DNA of 43,489 nt from Caldilineaceae bacterium (lineage in GTDB: Bacteria; Chloroflexota; Anaerolineae; Caldilineales; Caldilineaceae): the NCBI GenBank assembly GCA_020634815.1, contig JACKBA010000047.1, positions 1 to 43,489 on the forward strand. The letters are read 5' to 3'. The notes beneath the pieces are model-generated. The model worked only from the letters and a program-made list of their open reading frames with translations. It was not told the DNA's origin and searched no databases. The position numbers and the translations under genes are program-made. Below are positions 33,020 through 40,349 of this stretch, in pieces (the first letter of the stretch is position 1; every line of letters starts with the position of its first letter).

Positions 33020-35503
33020 ATGATCGATCCGTTGCCGGCGCCGGCCTTGTCGTCGAACTTTCCACCCACCGATCCCGCGCGCGGGCTAGGTGAGGAAGAG
33101 GCCGCGCGCCGGCGCGCCCAGGGCTTTGGCAACGACGCGCAGGTCAAGACCGGCCGCACCTACGGCCAGATCGTGCGCGACAATCTCTTTACCTTCTTCA
33201 ACGTCGTGCTCTTTGGGCTGGCCGCGGTGCTGCTCGTGCTGGGCAGCCCGCGCGACGCCTTCTTCACCGGCGCCATTGCCCTGCTCAACGCCGTCATCGC
33301 CACGATCCAGGAGGTGCGCGCCAAGCGCAAGCTCGACGCCATCGCCCTGCTGACGCGGCCCACGGCGACCGTGGTGCGCGACGGTGCGGCGCAGACGATC
33401 GACCCCGCCGCGGTGGTCATCGGCGACATCATCGTCGTGGGGCCGGGTGACCAGGTCATCGCCGACGGCGCAGTGGTCGGCGACGAGACGGCCGACGTGG
33501 ACGAGTCGCTGCTCACCGGCGAGGCCGACGCCGTGCCCAAGCGCGCCGGCGATCCGGTCTATTCGGGCAGCTTTGTCATTGCCGGGCGGCTGCGCTATAC
33601 GGCGCAGAAGGTGGGAGTTGAGAGCGTCGCCAACAAGCTGGCGGCCGGCGCGCGCCAGTTCACGCGCGAGGTAACGCCGCTCCAGCGCGAGGTAAACCTC
33701 TTCGTGCGCATTCTGCTGCTGCTCGTCTTCTACTTTGGCGCGCTCATCGCGCTCAACTACTTCTTCACCAGCGATTCGACGCTGCTCGAAAGCGTCCAGG
33801 CCGCCTCCGTCGTCTTCGGGCTAGCGCCGTCGAGCCTCTTCCTCATGATCGTCGTCGCCTATGCCATGGGTGCGGTGCGCATCGCCGACAAGGGCGCGCT
33901 GGTGCAGCAGGCCAACGCCGTGGAGTCGCTCTGCCACGTCGACGTGCTCTGCCTGGACAAGACCGGCACGCTCACCGCCAACAAGATCCGGCTGGAGCAG
34001 GTGACGCCCCTCGGCGCGCACGCGGAGGGCGAAGTGCGCCGGCTGCTGGGCATCTACGCGCGCAGCGTCGGCGCCGGCAACGCCACCAGCGAGGCCATCG
34101 CCGCAGCGTGCGGGGGTGACGGCCTGCGCCCGTGTGCCGGCGTCCCCTTCTCCTCGGCGCGCAAATGGAGCGCGCTGCAATTCGACACTGCGCCGGCCAT
34201 CGGCACCTACGTCCTGGGCGCGCCGGAGATGATCCGGGCGGCGCTGACCGGCGATGCGGCGTGGGAGACCGATGCGCAAACCATGGCCGACAGCGGCCAC
34301 CGCGTCCTACTCTTCGCCGGCACGGCGGACGGCGGGCTGACCGTCGTCGACGGCGAGGAGCCTGTCCTGCCCGCCGCGCTCGAACCCATCGCCATGCTGA
34401 GCTTCACCGACGAGCTGCGCCCCGAAGCACGCGCCACGCTCGACGGCTTTCGCAAGGCCGGCGTCGCCGTCAAGATAATCTCGGGCGACAACCCGCAGAC
34501 GGTGGCCGCGCTGGCGCTCCAGGCCGGGCTGGGTGAAGCCGGCGCGCCGCTGCGTCTCGTCACCGGGCCGGAACTGGCGGATCTGGGCGACACTGCCTTT
34601 GGCGCGGCCGTGGCCGAAAGCGACATCTTCGGCCGCATCACGCCGGAGCAGAAACAGCACATCGTGCGCACGCTGCGCGAGCAGGGGCGCTACGTCGGTA
34701 TGACGGGCGATGGCGTCAACGACGTGCTGGCGCTCAAGCAGGCCAACCTGGGCATCGCCATGCAGAGCGGCACGCAGGCCACGCGCAACGTGGCCGACAT
34801 CGTGCTCATGCATGACTCGTTCGCCGCGCTGCCCGAAGCGCTCCTGGAAGGCCAACGCATTATGCACGGCATGGAGGACACGCTGCGCCTCTACCTGACG
34901 CGCATCTTCACGCTGGCCATCCTCATCGCCACCATCGCCATGCTGGAGGCCGGCTTTCCCTACACGCCTGCGCAAAATTCGGTCATCTCCATCTTCAGCC
35001 TGACGGTGCCGGCTTTCTTCCTGGCGCTGTGGGCGCCGCCGGGCGCAGTGCCGCACAGCAGCCTGGTGCGCAAGCTCCTCAACTTTGTGCTGCCGGCCAC
35101 GGTCGTCACCGGCATCTTCTCCATCGCCATCTATCTCTACTTCATCGCCGTGACGCAGGATTGGCCCTACACGCAGCTTGCCCTGACCTACGCCTCCATC
35201 GCCATGGGGCTCTTCCTCGTCATCTTCGTGCAGCCGCCCACGGAGTTTTGGGCGGGCGGCGATCGCCTGGCCGGCGACTGGCGGCCGACGCTGCTGGCAA
35301 TGGGTCTCTTCGTGTTGCTCATGGCCAGCCCGTATATTCCCGCACTGCGCGACTTCTTCGGCCTCGACCCCTTGCGCGCCCCCCTCGACGCCCTGGTCAT
35401 TGCCGGCGCCACCGCGGCGTGGATGGTGCTGCTGCGCTTTGTGTGGAAACGGCGCCTCATCGATCGCTACCTCGACGTGAACCTGGACGACGGGACGCGC
35501 TGA
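33020..35503 (+). CDS. Cation-translocating P-type ATPase (CtpE-like)
   Basis: An 827-residue P-type ATPase with phosphorylated Asp313 in CLDKTGTLT, the actuator motif DESLLTGEADAVPK and the hinge GMTGDGVNDVLALKQANLGI. Ten or so membrane segments are predicted. The N-terminus (GFGNDAQVKTGRTYGQIVRD) and the core (VDVLCLDKTGTLTANKI) are like CtpE of actinobacteria, a calcium-related pump. The M4 segment reads LAPSSLFLMI at residues 268-277, whereas this group normally has PEGL there. There is no N-terminal metal-binding domain. The ATG at 33020 follows AGGGAG. Cotranscription with the OsmC gene suggests a stress role. The ion is uncertain. Confidence 0.88.
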   Translation: MIDPLPAPALSSNFPPTDPARGLGEEEAARRRAQGFGNDAQVKTGRTYGQIVRDNLFTFFNVVLFGLAAVLLVLGSPRDAFFTGAIALLNAVIATIQEVRAKRKLDAIALLTRPTATVVRDGAAQTIDPAAVVIGDIIVVGPGDQVIADGAVVGDETADVDESLLTGEADAVPKRAGDPVYSGSFVIAGRLRYTAQKVGVESVANKLAAGARQFTREVTPLQREVNLFVRILLLLVFYFGALIALNYFFTSDSTLLESVQAASVVFGLAPSSLFLMIVVAYAMGAVRIADKGALVQQANAVESLCHVDVLCLDKTGTLTANKIRLEQVTPLGAHAEGEVRRLLGIYARSVGAGNATSEAIAAACGGDGLRPCAGVPFSSARKWSALQFDTAPAIGTYVLGAPEMIRAALTGDAAWETDAQTMADSGHRVLLFAGTADGGLTVVDGEEPVLPAALEPIAMLSFTDELRPEARATLDGFRKAGVAVKIISGDNPQTVAALALQAGLGEAGAPLRLVTGPELADLGDTAFGAAVAESDIFGRITPEQKQHIVRTLREQGRYVGMTGDGVNDVLALKQANLGIAMQSGTQATRNVADIVLMHDSFAALPEALLEGQRIMHGMEDTLRLYLTRIFTLAILIATIAMLEAGFPYTPAQNSVISIFSLTVPAFFLALWAPPGAVPHSSLVRKLLNFVLPATVVTGIFSIAIYLYFIAVTQDWPYTQLALTYASIAMGLFLVIFVQPPTEFWAGGDRLAGDWRPTLLAMGLFVLLMASPYIPALRDFFGLDPLRAPLDALVIAGATAAWMVLLRFVWKRRLIDRYLDVNLDDGTR

Positions 35504-35654
35504 TCGCCGAACCGTGCTGAGCCGGCCGCGTTGCCCATGGCACGCCGCTGCCAAGAAGCTGACCCGGTAGCTGCATTACTGCCGGGCGCCTGCCTCTGCG
35601 CGATCATGGGAATAATTCGATATTCAATCAATTGCATGAAGGAGAAAGTACATC

Positions 35655-36074
35655 ATGAGCAGCAAAGTGCCTGCATCCCACGTCGACCTGTTGACCGGCC
35701 CCTACTTCGCCGTCCTGACAACGGTGGCGCCCAGCGGCCAGCCGGAGAATACGGTGGTCTGGTGTTCGTGGGATGGCGAGCATGTCCTGGTCAACACGGC
35801 GGACGGGCGGCGCAAGCCGGCCAATGTGCGCAACAACCCCAAGGTGGCGCTGACCGTCATCGACCCGCAGGATCCCTTCCGCTGGATCGACGTGCGCGGC
35901 GAGGTGGCCGAGATCGTACCCGACCCGGAATACGCCAATATCAACGCCCACGCCAAACTCTACGCCGGCGTCGACGAGTATTATGGCGGCGTGTCGCCCA
36001 TCGAATTGAAGGGAAAAGAGGATCGTATCATCTTCAAGATCCGGCCCGATCGCGTGCTGGCCTTCCCTGGCTGA
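35655..36074 (+). CDS. PPOX-class flavin or F420-dependent oxidoreductase
   Basis: A 139-residue protein of the pyridoxamine-5-phosphate-oxidase-like split beta-barrel fold. Conserved parts: YFAVLTTVAPSGQPENTVVW, VLVNTADGRRKPANVRNNPK, VALTVIDPQDPFRWIDVRGE, and VDEYYGGVSP. The small size and the N-terminal LLTGPYFAVLTT match Rv1155/Rv0121-type enzymes, many of which use F420 rather than FMN. The ATG at 35655 follows GAAGGAGAAAG. It stands alone on the plus strand, followed 85 bp later by a hairpin. Confidence 0.85.
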   Translation: MSSKVPASHVDLLTGPYFAVLTTVAPSGQPENTVVWCSWDGEHVLVNTADGRRKPANVRNNPKVALTVIDPQDPFRWIDVRGEVAEIVPDPEYANINAHAKLYAGVDEYYGGVSPIELKGKEDRIIFKIRPDRVLAFPG

Positions 36075-36124
36075 TAGAGATTCGCCCGGCGCATTGACTC
36101 ATTGCAGATCACGCATTTGCCGAT

Positions 36125-36152
36125 TTGCATTCCTGCGCCGGTGTTGTATACT
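36125..36152 (+). promoter_or_regulatory. Candidate promoter directly ahead of the 36159 hairpin
   Basis: TTGCAT (36125-36130), a 16-bp spacer and TATACT (36147-36152). The start would fall at about 36159, the first base of the hairpin. Confidence 0.45.
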
Positions 36153-36158
36153 CATAGT

Positions 36159-36220
36159 TGCCCGTTTGCTGTGGCCGGCCCCAAAACCGGCCTTCGGGGG
36201 ACAGCAAACGGGCATTTTTT
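36159..36220 (+). ncRNA. Candidate small structured RNA, or terminator of the PPOX gene
   Basis: TGCCCGTTTGCTGT (36159-36172) pairs perfectly with ACAGCAAACGGGCA (36201-36214), followed by TTTTTT. Inside is a second hairpin GGCCGG (36173-36178) with CCGGCC (36187-36192), whose loop begins CCCC and is followed by TTCGGGGG, so an H-type pseudoknot is conceivable (CCCC 36179-36182 with GGGG 36196-36200), though the loop on one side would be very short. The element acts at least as an intrinsic terminator for the gene ending at 36074. With the promoter at 36125 it would make an RNA of about 62 nt. The 36221-36488 stretch is the leader region of the PhyH gene and shows little else than a TAAAAT -10-like word at 36377. 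Confidence 0.5.
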
Positions 36221-36488
36221 ATTGGCTGTACACTTTCCCCAAAGGACGCCCCGCAACAACAGCACAATTGCCGATTTTTGACATTCCGGTCATATCGCAC
36301 ATCTCCGCCTTCGCCAAAGCTGCCTGAAGACCACAACTGGCTGAAAATGTGATTCGATCCCTTTGCCATCCTCCGGTAAAATAGTGCCTCGCTGCCGGGT
36401 CCGGGGCCGATCCGATGCAGTGTCAAGCTCCCCAAGCGCGACTTCGCAGCCCCAAACCGATGACCAACCAACCAAAGAGGAGACCGAG

Positions 36489-37310
36489 GTGCTTACGCAG
36501 GAACAGCTTGAGTTTTATCGCGAGAATGGCTATCTGCATGTGAAGGGGTTGTTCACGAAGGAGGAAGCGGCCACCTACCGCCAGGAAGCGCACGACCTCA
36601 TCGACCGGCTGCAAAAGACCAAGGACGTCGAGGCCACGTGGGGCAGCGCCGCGGAGGTGACGATGACCAAGACCTCGCTGCTGCACTGCCACGACGTGCA
36701 ATTCCAGTCGGCGCTGCTGACGCGGCTGCTCGTCGACGAGCGGCTGACCGGCGTGGCGGCCGATGTCATCGGCTCGCCCAACGTGCAGCTTCATCACAAT
36801 AAGCTCTTCATCAAGCCGCCGGAAAAGGGGTCGCCCTTCCCCATGCACCAGGACCAGCCCTTCTTCCCGCACGACAACGACTCCATGATTGCGGCCATCA
36901 TCCACTTCGACGACGCACCGCTGGCGAAGGGCTGCGTGCGCATGGTGCCGGGCTCGCACAAGCTGGGCGCCATCCCGCACATCCAGGAGGGCGGCTGGCA
37001 CCTGTCGCTGGACGAGTACCCGCTGGAATCGTCGGTGGCGTGCGAGGCGGAGGCGGGCGACGTGCTCTTCTTCTCCTACCTGACCATCCACGGCTCCGGG
37101 GTCAACGTGAGCAACGAGGCGCGCACGACGCTGCTGGTGCAGATGCGCGACCCGCTCGACCCGCCCAGCGTGCTGACGCATCTCTCGCGCGGCCAGGGCA
37201 TGATGCTGCGCGGCGTCGACCCCAGCGCGGGCAAGGCCACGCCGGCGGGCAATGAGCCGTCGGGGATGATGAATGGTGGGACGATGGGCGGGAAGATGGG
37301 CGCCCGGTAG
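36489..37310 (+). CDS. PhyH-family (phytanoyl-CoA dioxygenase-like) Fe(II)/2-oxoglutarate oxygenase
   Basis: A 273-residue protein. The likely start is GTG at 36489 (VLTQEQLEFYRENGYLHVKG), preceded by AGAGGAG; an ATG at 36363 in the same frame would add 42 residues that resemble no known family. The facial triad is visible: HQDQPF (His-x-Asp) near residue 120 and the distal histidine in LTIHGSGVNVSNEARTTLLV. KLFIKPPEKGSPFPMHQDQP is characteristic of the PhyH group. These enzymes hydroxylate aliphatic substrates with O2 and 2-oxoglutarate. The last 30 residues (MMNGGTMGGKMGAR) are Gly/Met-rich and probably disordered. The substrate is unknown. Confidence 0.86.
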   Translation: MLTQEQLEFYRENGYLHVKGLFTKEEAATYRQEAHDLIDRLQKTKDVEATWGSAAEVTMTKTSLLHCHDVQFQSALLTRLLVDERLTGVAADVIGSPNVQLHHNKLFIKPPEKGSPFPMHQDQPFFPHDNDSMIAAIIHFDDAPLAKGCVRMVPGSHKLGAIPHIQEGGWHLSLDEYPLESSVACEAEAGDVLFFSYLTIHGSGVNVSNEARTTLLVQMRDPLDPPSVLTHLSRGQGMMLRGVDPSAGKATPAGNEPSGMMNGGTMGGKMGAR

Positions 37311-37332
37311 CTGGAAAACAGTGTTGACCTTG

Positions 37333-37371
37333 GTTGCCCTGCTCAGAAATAATACTTCTGGTCGGGGCAAC
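37333..37371. terminator. Hairpin between convergent genes, candidate bidirectional terminator
   Basis: GTTGCCC (37333-37339) pairs with GGGCAAC (37365-37371), and inside it CAGAA (37344-37348) pairs with TTCTG (37356-37360). It lies between the convergent PhyH and radical SAM genes. There is no T run on either side, so termination is uncertain. Direct repeats AACAGTGTT flank it on both sides. Confidence 0.35.
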
Positions 37372-37412
37372 TGACGTCAACGGGTCGACGCATCCAGGAT
37401 TTTGAAACAGTG

Positions 37413-38807
37413 TTACCTTCCATGACAATGCTTGAACTTCTTCCCACTCCCACACGGGCAGGGATCGTTGCGGCCGGCCGCGGCAAAGGCGGCGGCCTGG
37501 CGCCGATCCCGCTCGTGCGCCCAACGCATGATCTCGGCGGGCGCGCGTTGTTGGCGCAGCAGCCCGGCCATGATGCGCATGGGCTCGTCAATGTGGTGGA
37601 AGAAGCGTTTGAAGCCGGCGCACAGGTAGTTGAGCCCCGGCTCGCCGTCGGGCGTGGTGAGGAAGCGGTCCTTGGGACAGCCGCCATGACAGGCGAAGCG
37701 CACGTCGCACGCCCGGCAGAAGTTCGGCAGCGTGTCGAACTTGTCCTGGCCAAACTTCACCTGCTGCGGTGATGCCACCAGCTCGATCATGGGCGACTCC
37801 AGGATGTTGCCCAGACGGTAGTCCGGCTCCACGAAGTGGTCGCAGGCGTAGAGATCGCCGTTATGCTCGATGGCCAGCGCCAGCCCGCACGTCTTGGAGT
37901 GAACGCACAGCCCCGGCGGCTCGCCGGCCCAGTTGGCCAGCGCCACGTCGAACATCTGCACGTAGACGCGGCCCACGTCGCGGCGCACCCACTCGTCGAA
38001 GACCCCGTTGAGGAAATCGCCATATTGCTCGGGACGCAGCGAGCGGTCGGTGACCAGCGCGCCCTCCTGCTTGTAGAGCGGCCGGTCGCGCCACGAGGAC
38101 CACGGCGCGGTACTCACCTGGCCCGGCTCGGCCGCGACGACGGGGGTGTCGACCAGGTCGATGGCCGTCTCCGGCACGCGCTCGATGATGGGGATGAACT
38201 GGATGAAGTTGGAAGCGCACTCATCGCGCAGAAAGCGGTAGACCTCGACCGGGTGGTCGGCGTTGGCGTGGTGCAGCGTGGTCAGCGTGTTGTATTCGAC
38301 GCCGTGCGCCTGCAAGACACGCAGCCCGCGCATCACCTTGTCGAAGGTGGGCTGGCCGCCCTTGTCCACGCGGTAGGCGTCGTGCATGGCCTGCGGGCCG
38401 TCGATGCTGATGCCGACGAGAAAATCGTGGCGCTTGAAAAACGCTGCCCAGGCGTCGTCGATGAGCGTGCCGTTCGTCTGGATCGAGTACATCACCTGCA
38501 TGCCGGGCTTGCGGTACTTCTCCACGTAAGCAATCGATCTCTCGAAGAAGTCGATGCCCATGAGCGTCGGTTCGCCACCCTGCCAGGCGACGGCGACCTC
38601 CGGCACGCGGTGCCCCTCGATCAACTGGCGGATGTACTCCTCCAGCAGTTCGTCCGCCATGCGAAAGCGGCTGCCCGGATAGAGCATCTCCTTGGAGAGG
38701 AAGAAGCAGTAAGCACAGTCGAGATTGCACGTGGCGCCGGTCGGCTTGGCCAGCAGGTGAAACGCGGGCGGCGCGCCGGCGGGTAAAGTTGGTGTGGATG
38801 CAGCCAA
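37413..38807 (-). CDS. Anaerobic sulfatase-maturase-type radical SAM/SPASM protein with C-terminal SEC-C motif
   Basis: A 464-residue radical SAM enzyme. The cluster motif CNLDCAYC is at 27-34 and the WQGGEPTLMGIDFF segment follows. The SPASM region has the cysteines of CVHSKTCG, ACDHF, and CRACDVRFACHGGCPKDRFL. This is the arrangement of anaerobic sulfatase-maturating enzymes, which convert a Cys or Ser of a sulfatase to formylglycine. The last 18 residues (NDPCPCGSGKKFKHCHGR) form a SEC-C zinc-binding motif. The start is TTG at 38807, chosen for the site AAAGGAG seven bases upstream. No sulfatase gene is in the window, so the client is elsewhere or is a different peptide. It is divergent from the heme operon. 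Confidence 0.87.
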   Translation of the reverse strand: MAASTPTLPAGAPPAFHLLAKPTGATCNLDCAYCFFLSKEMLYPGSRFRMADELLEEYIRQLIEGHRVPEVAVAWQGGEPTLMGIDFFERSIAYVEKYRKPGMQVMYSIQTNGTLIDDAWAAFFKRHDFLVGISIDGPQAMHDAYRVDKGGQPTFDKVMRGLRVLQAHGVEYNTLTTLHHANADHPVEVYRFLRDECASNFIQFIPIIERVPETAIDLVDTPVVAAEPGQVSTAPWSSWRDRPLYKQEGALVTDRSLRPEQYGDFLNGVFDEWVRRDVGRVYVQMFDVALANWAGEPPGLCVHSKTCGLALAIEHNGDLYACDHFVEPDYRLGNILESPMIELVASPQQVKFGQDKFDTLPNFCRACDVRFACHGGCPKDRFLTTPDGEPGLNYLCAGFKRFFHHIDEPMRIMAGLLRQQRAPAEIMRWAHERDRRQAAAFAAAGRNDPCPCGSGKKFKHCHGR

Positions 38808-38877
38808 TGGTGGCTCCTTTCTGCGTGAATTCCGTTATGCCACAGGGTACGCATCCCGGCAAGCGTTAATCCAACTC

Positions 38878-38891
38878 TTAATCGATATTAA
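38878..38891 (+). promoter_or_regulatory. FNR-like inverted repeat ahead of the heme operon
   Basis: TTAAT-CGAT-ATTAA, a 5-4-5 inverted repeat with the spacing of FNR/Dnr-family sites (TTGAT-N4-ATCAA). Its centre is about 43 bp upstream of the predicted start, close to the class II activator position. The site differs from the E. coli consensus at one base per half-site. Confidence 0.4.
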
Positions 38892-38892
38892 T

Positions 38893-38921
38893 TTGCGCAT
38901 TCACCGCGATGGGTGTATTGT
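38893..38921 (+). promoter_or_regulatory. Candidate promoter of the heme operon
   Basis: TTGCGC (38893-38898), 17-bp spacer, TATTGT (38916-38921). The weak -35 box directly adjoins the FNR-like inverted repeat, as expected for an activated promoter. The leader to 39088 would be about 160 nt and starts with three CATAGATTT direct repeats. Confidence 0.45.
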
Positions 38922-38947
38922 AGATTCCATTCAAACAGTATGGTTAG

Positions 38948-38979
38948 CATAGATTTTCATAGATTTTTCCCATAGATTT
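38948..38979 (+). repeat. Three CATAGATTT direct repeats in the heme operon leader
   Basis: CATAGATTT begins at 38948, 38958 and 38971, spaced 10 and 13 bp. The copies lie shortly after the predicted transcription start in an AT-rich patch that contrasts with the GC-rich surroundings. Confidence 0.55.
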
Positions 38980-39087
38980 CAGCCGCGAGATGGTCACCCG
39001 GCGTCTCGCACCACCAGTACCGGCACACGGTTGCTGGCCCTCCGCCCAGTTCCCAGTCGGACAGAAAGCAGAGAAGGACTCAACGCC

Positions 39088-40323
39088 ATGACCGCTCCCA
39101 CCGGTTACCCGCCTCCCCGTTTGATTTTCTGGGAAACGACCGCCGGCTGCAATCTGGCCTGCATCCACTGCCGGCGCATCACCGTCGCCGACCAGCTTCT
39201 CCCCCAGGACCTGACCACCGCCGAAGCCTTCGATCTCATCGACCAGGTAGCCGCCTTTGCCCGCCCCATTTTCGTGCTCTCGGGCGGCGAACCGCTCTTC
39301 CGGCCCGACATCTTCGACATCGCCCGCCATGCCAGCGACGCCGGGCTGATCGTCGCGCTGGCGACCAACGGCACGCTCATCGATGCCACGGTGGCGCGCA
39401 AGATCAAGGAGAGCGGCGTCCGGCGCGTGAGCATCAGCTTTGACGGCGCCGACGCTGAAACGCACGACATTTTCCGCGGCCGCGGGGCCTTCGACAAGTC
39501 CATCGCCGGCATGAACTACCTGCACGAGATCGGCGTGCCCTACCAGATCAACACGACCGTGGCGCGCCACAACGTGCACCAGATGGAGCAGACGCTAGCG
39601 CTGGCCAAGGATCTGGAGGCGCAGGCGCTGCATCTCTTCCTGCTCGTGCCCGTGGGCTGTGGCGTGGAGATTGCCGACGACCAGCAGATTTCGGCCACCG
39701 AATACGAAGGCGTGCTCAACTGGATGTACGACGCCGAAATGGAAGGCGGCATCGAGCTGAAGGCGACGTGCGCGCCGCACTACTTCCGCATCGCCCGCCA
39801 GCGCCAGGCCGAGGAACGGCGCCAGGGCATCTTCCGCGAACGACCGGCAAGCCATCACCGCCAGCAGCACGCCGGCGGCAACGGCCACCCCGGCGGGCAC
39901 CCAGGCGGCCATCCCGGCAACGGACGCCCTGGCGGACACCCCGGCAATGAAGAGGCGCGCCAGGCCATGAACGCCATGACCAAGGGCTGCCTGGCCGGCA
40001 CCGGCGTCTGTTTCGTGAGCCACCGCGGCGAGGTCTTCCCGTGCGGCTACCTGCCCGTCGAGGCCGGCAACATCCGCCGCCAGCCCTTCCGCGAGATCTG
40101 GGAGGATTCGGCGCTCTTCACCGAGCTGCGCGACTCGAGCCTGCTGGGCGGCAAATGCGGTCTGTGCGAGTTCAAGAACGTGTGCGGCGGCTGCCGGGCG
40201 CGCGCTTACGGCATGACGATGGAGTACATGGGCGAGGAGCCTTTCTGCACCTACGAACCCATGGTCATGCGCCGCGCCGGCGATGCCCCCATCAACTTGC
40301 ACCTGTCCGAATCGACCAACTGA
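39088..40323 (+). CDS. Radical SAM/SPASM enzyme of the AhbD/NirJ heme group with a His/Gly-rich insert
   Basis: A 411-residue enzyme. CNLACIHC at 21-28 binds the radical SAM cluster, LSGGEPLFRPDIF is the SAM-contact strand, and the C-terminal cysteines (CLAGTGVC, FPCGYL, CGLCEFKNVCGGC, FC) form a SPASM/twitch auxiliary cluster site. This pattern and the gene neighbours point to the AhbD/NirJ group, of which AhbD oxidatively decarboxylates iron-coproporphyrin III to heme under anoxia. Residues 254-291 are an insertion rich in His, Gly and Pro (HPGGHPGGHPGNGRPGG) between core and SPASM parts. The ATG at 39088 follows AGAAGGA. It leads the heme operon, with hemQ 27 bp downstream. Confidence 0.82.
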   Translation: MTAPTGYPPPRLIFWETTAGCNLACIHCRRITVADQLLPQDLTTAEAFDLIDQVAAFARPIFVLSGGEPLFRPDIFDIARHASDAGLIVALATNGTLIDATVARKIKESGVRRVSISFDGADAETHDIFRGRGAFDKSIAGMNYLHEIGVPYQINTTVARHNVHQMEQTLALAKDLEAQALHLFLLVPVGCGVEIADDQQISATEYEGVLNWMYDAEMEGGIELKATCAPHYFRIARQRQAEERRQGIFRERPASHHRQQHAGGNGHPGGHPGGHPGNGRPGGHPGNEEARQAMNAMTKGCLAGTGVCFVSHRGEVFPCGYLPVEAGNIRRQPFREIWEDSALFTELRDSSLLGGKCGLCEFKNVCGGCRARAYGMTMEYMGEEPFCTYEPMVMRRAGDAPINLHLSESTN

Positions 40324-40349
40324 CCCACACAACGCACGAAAAACTGACC

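Noticed and set aside
36363..36488. Upstream ATG start for the PhyH gene
   Set aside because: The extra 42 residues look non-coding and the GTG at 36489 has a good ribosome-binding site and starts at the conserved domain.
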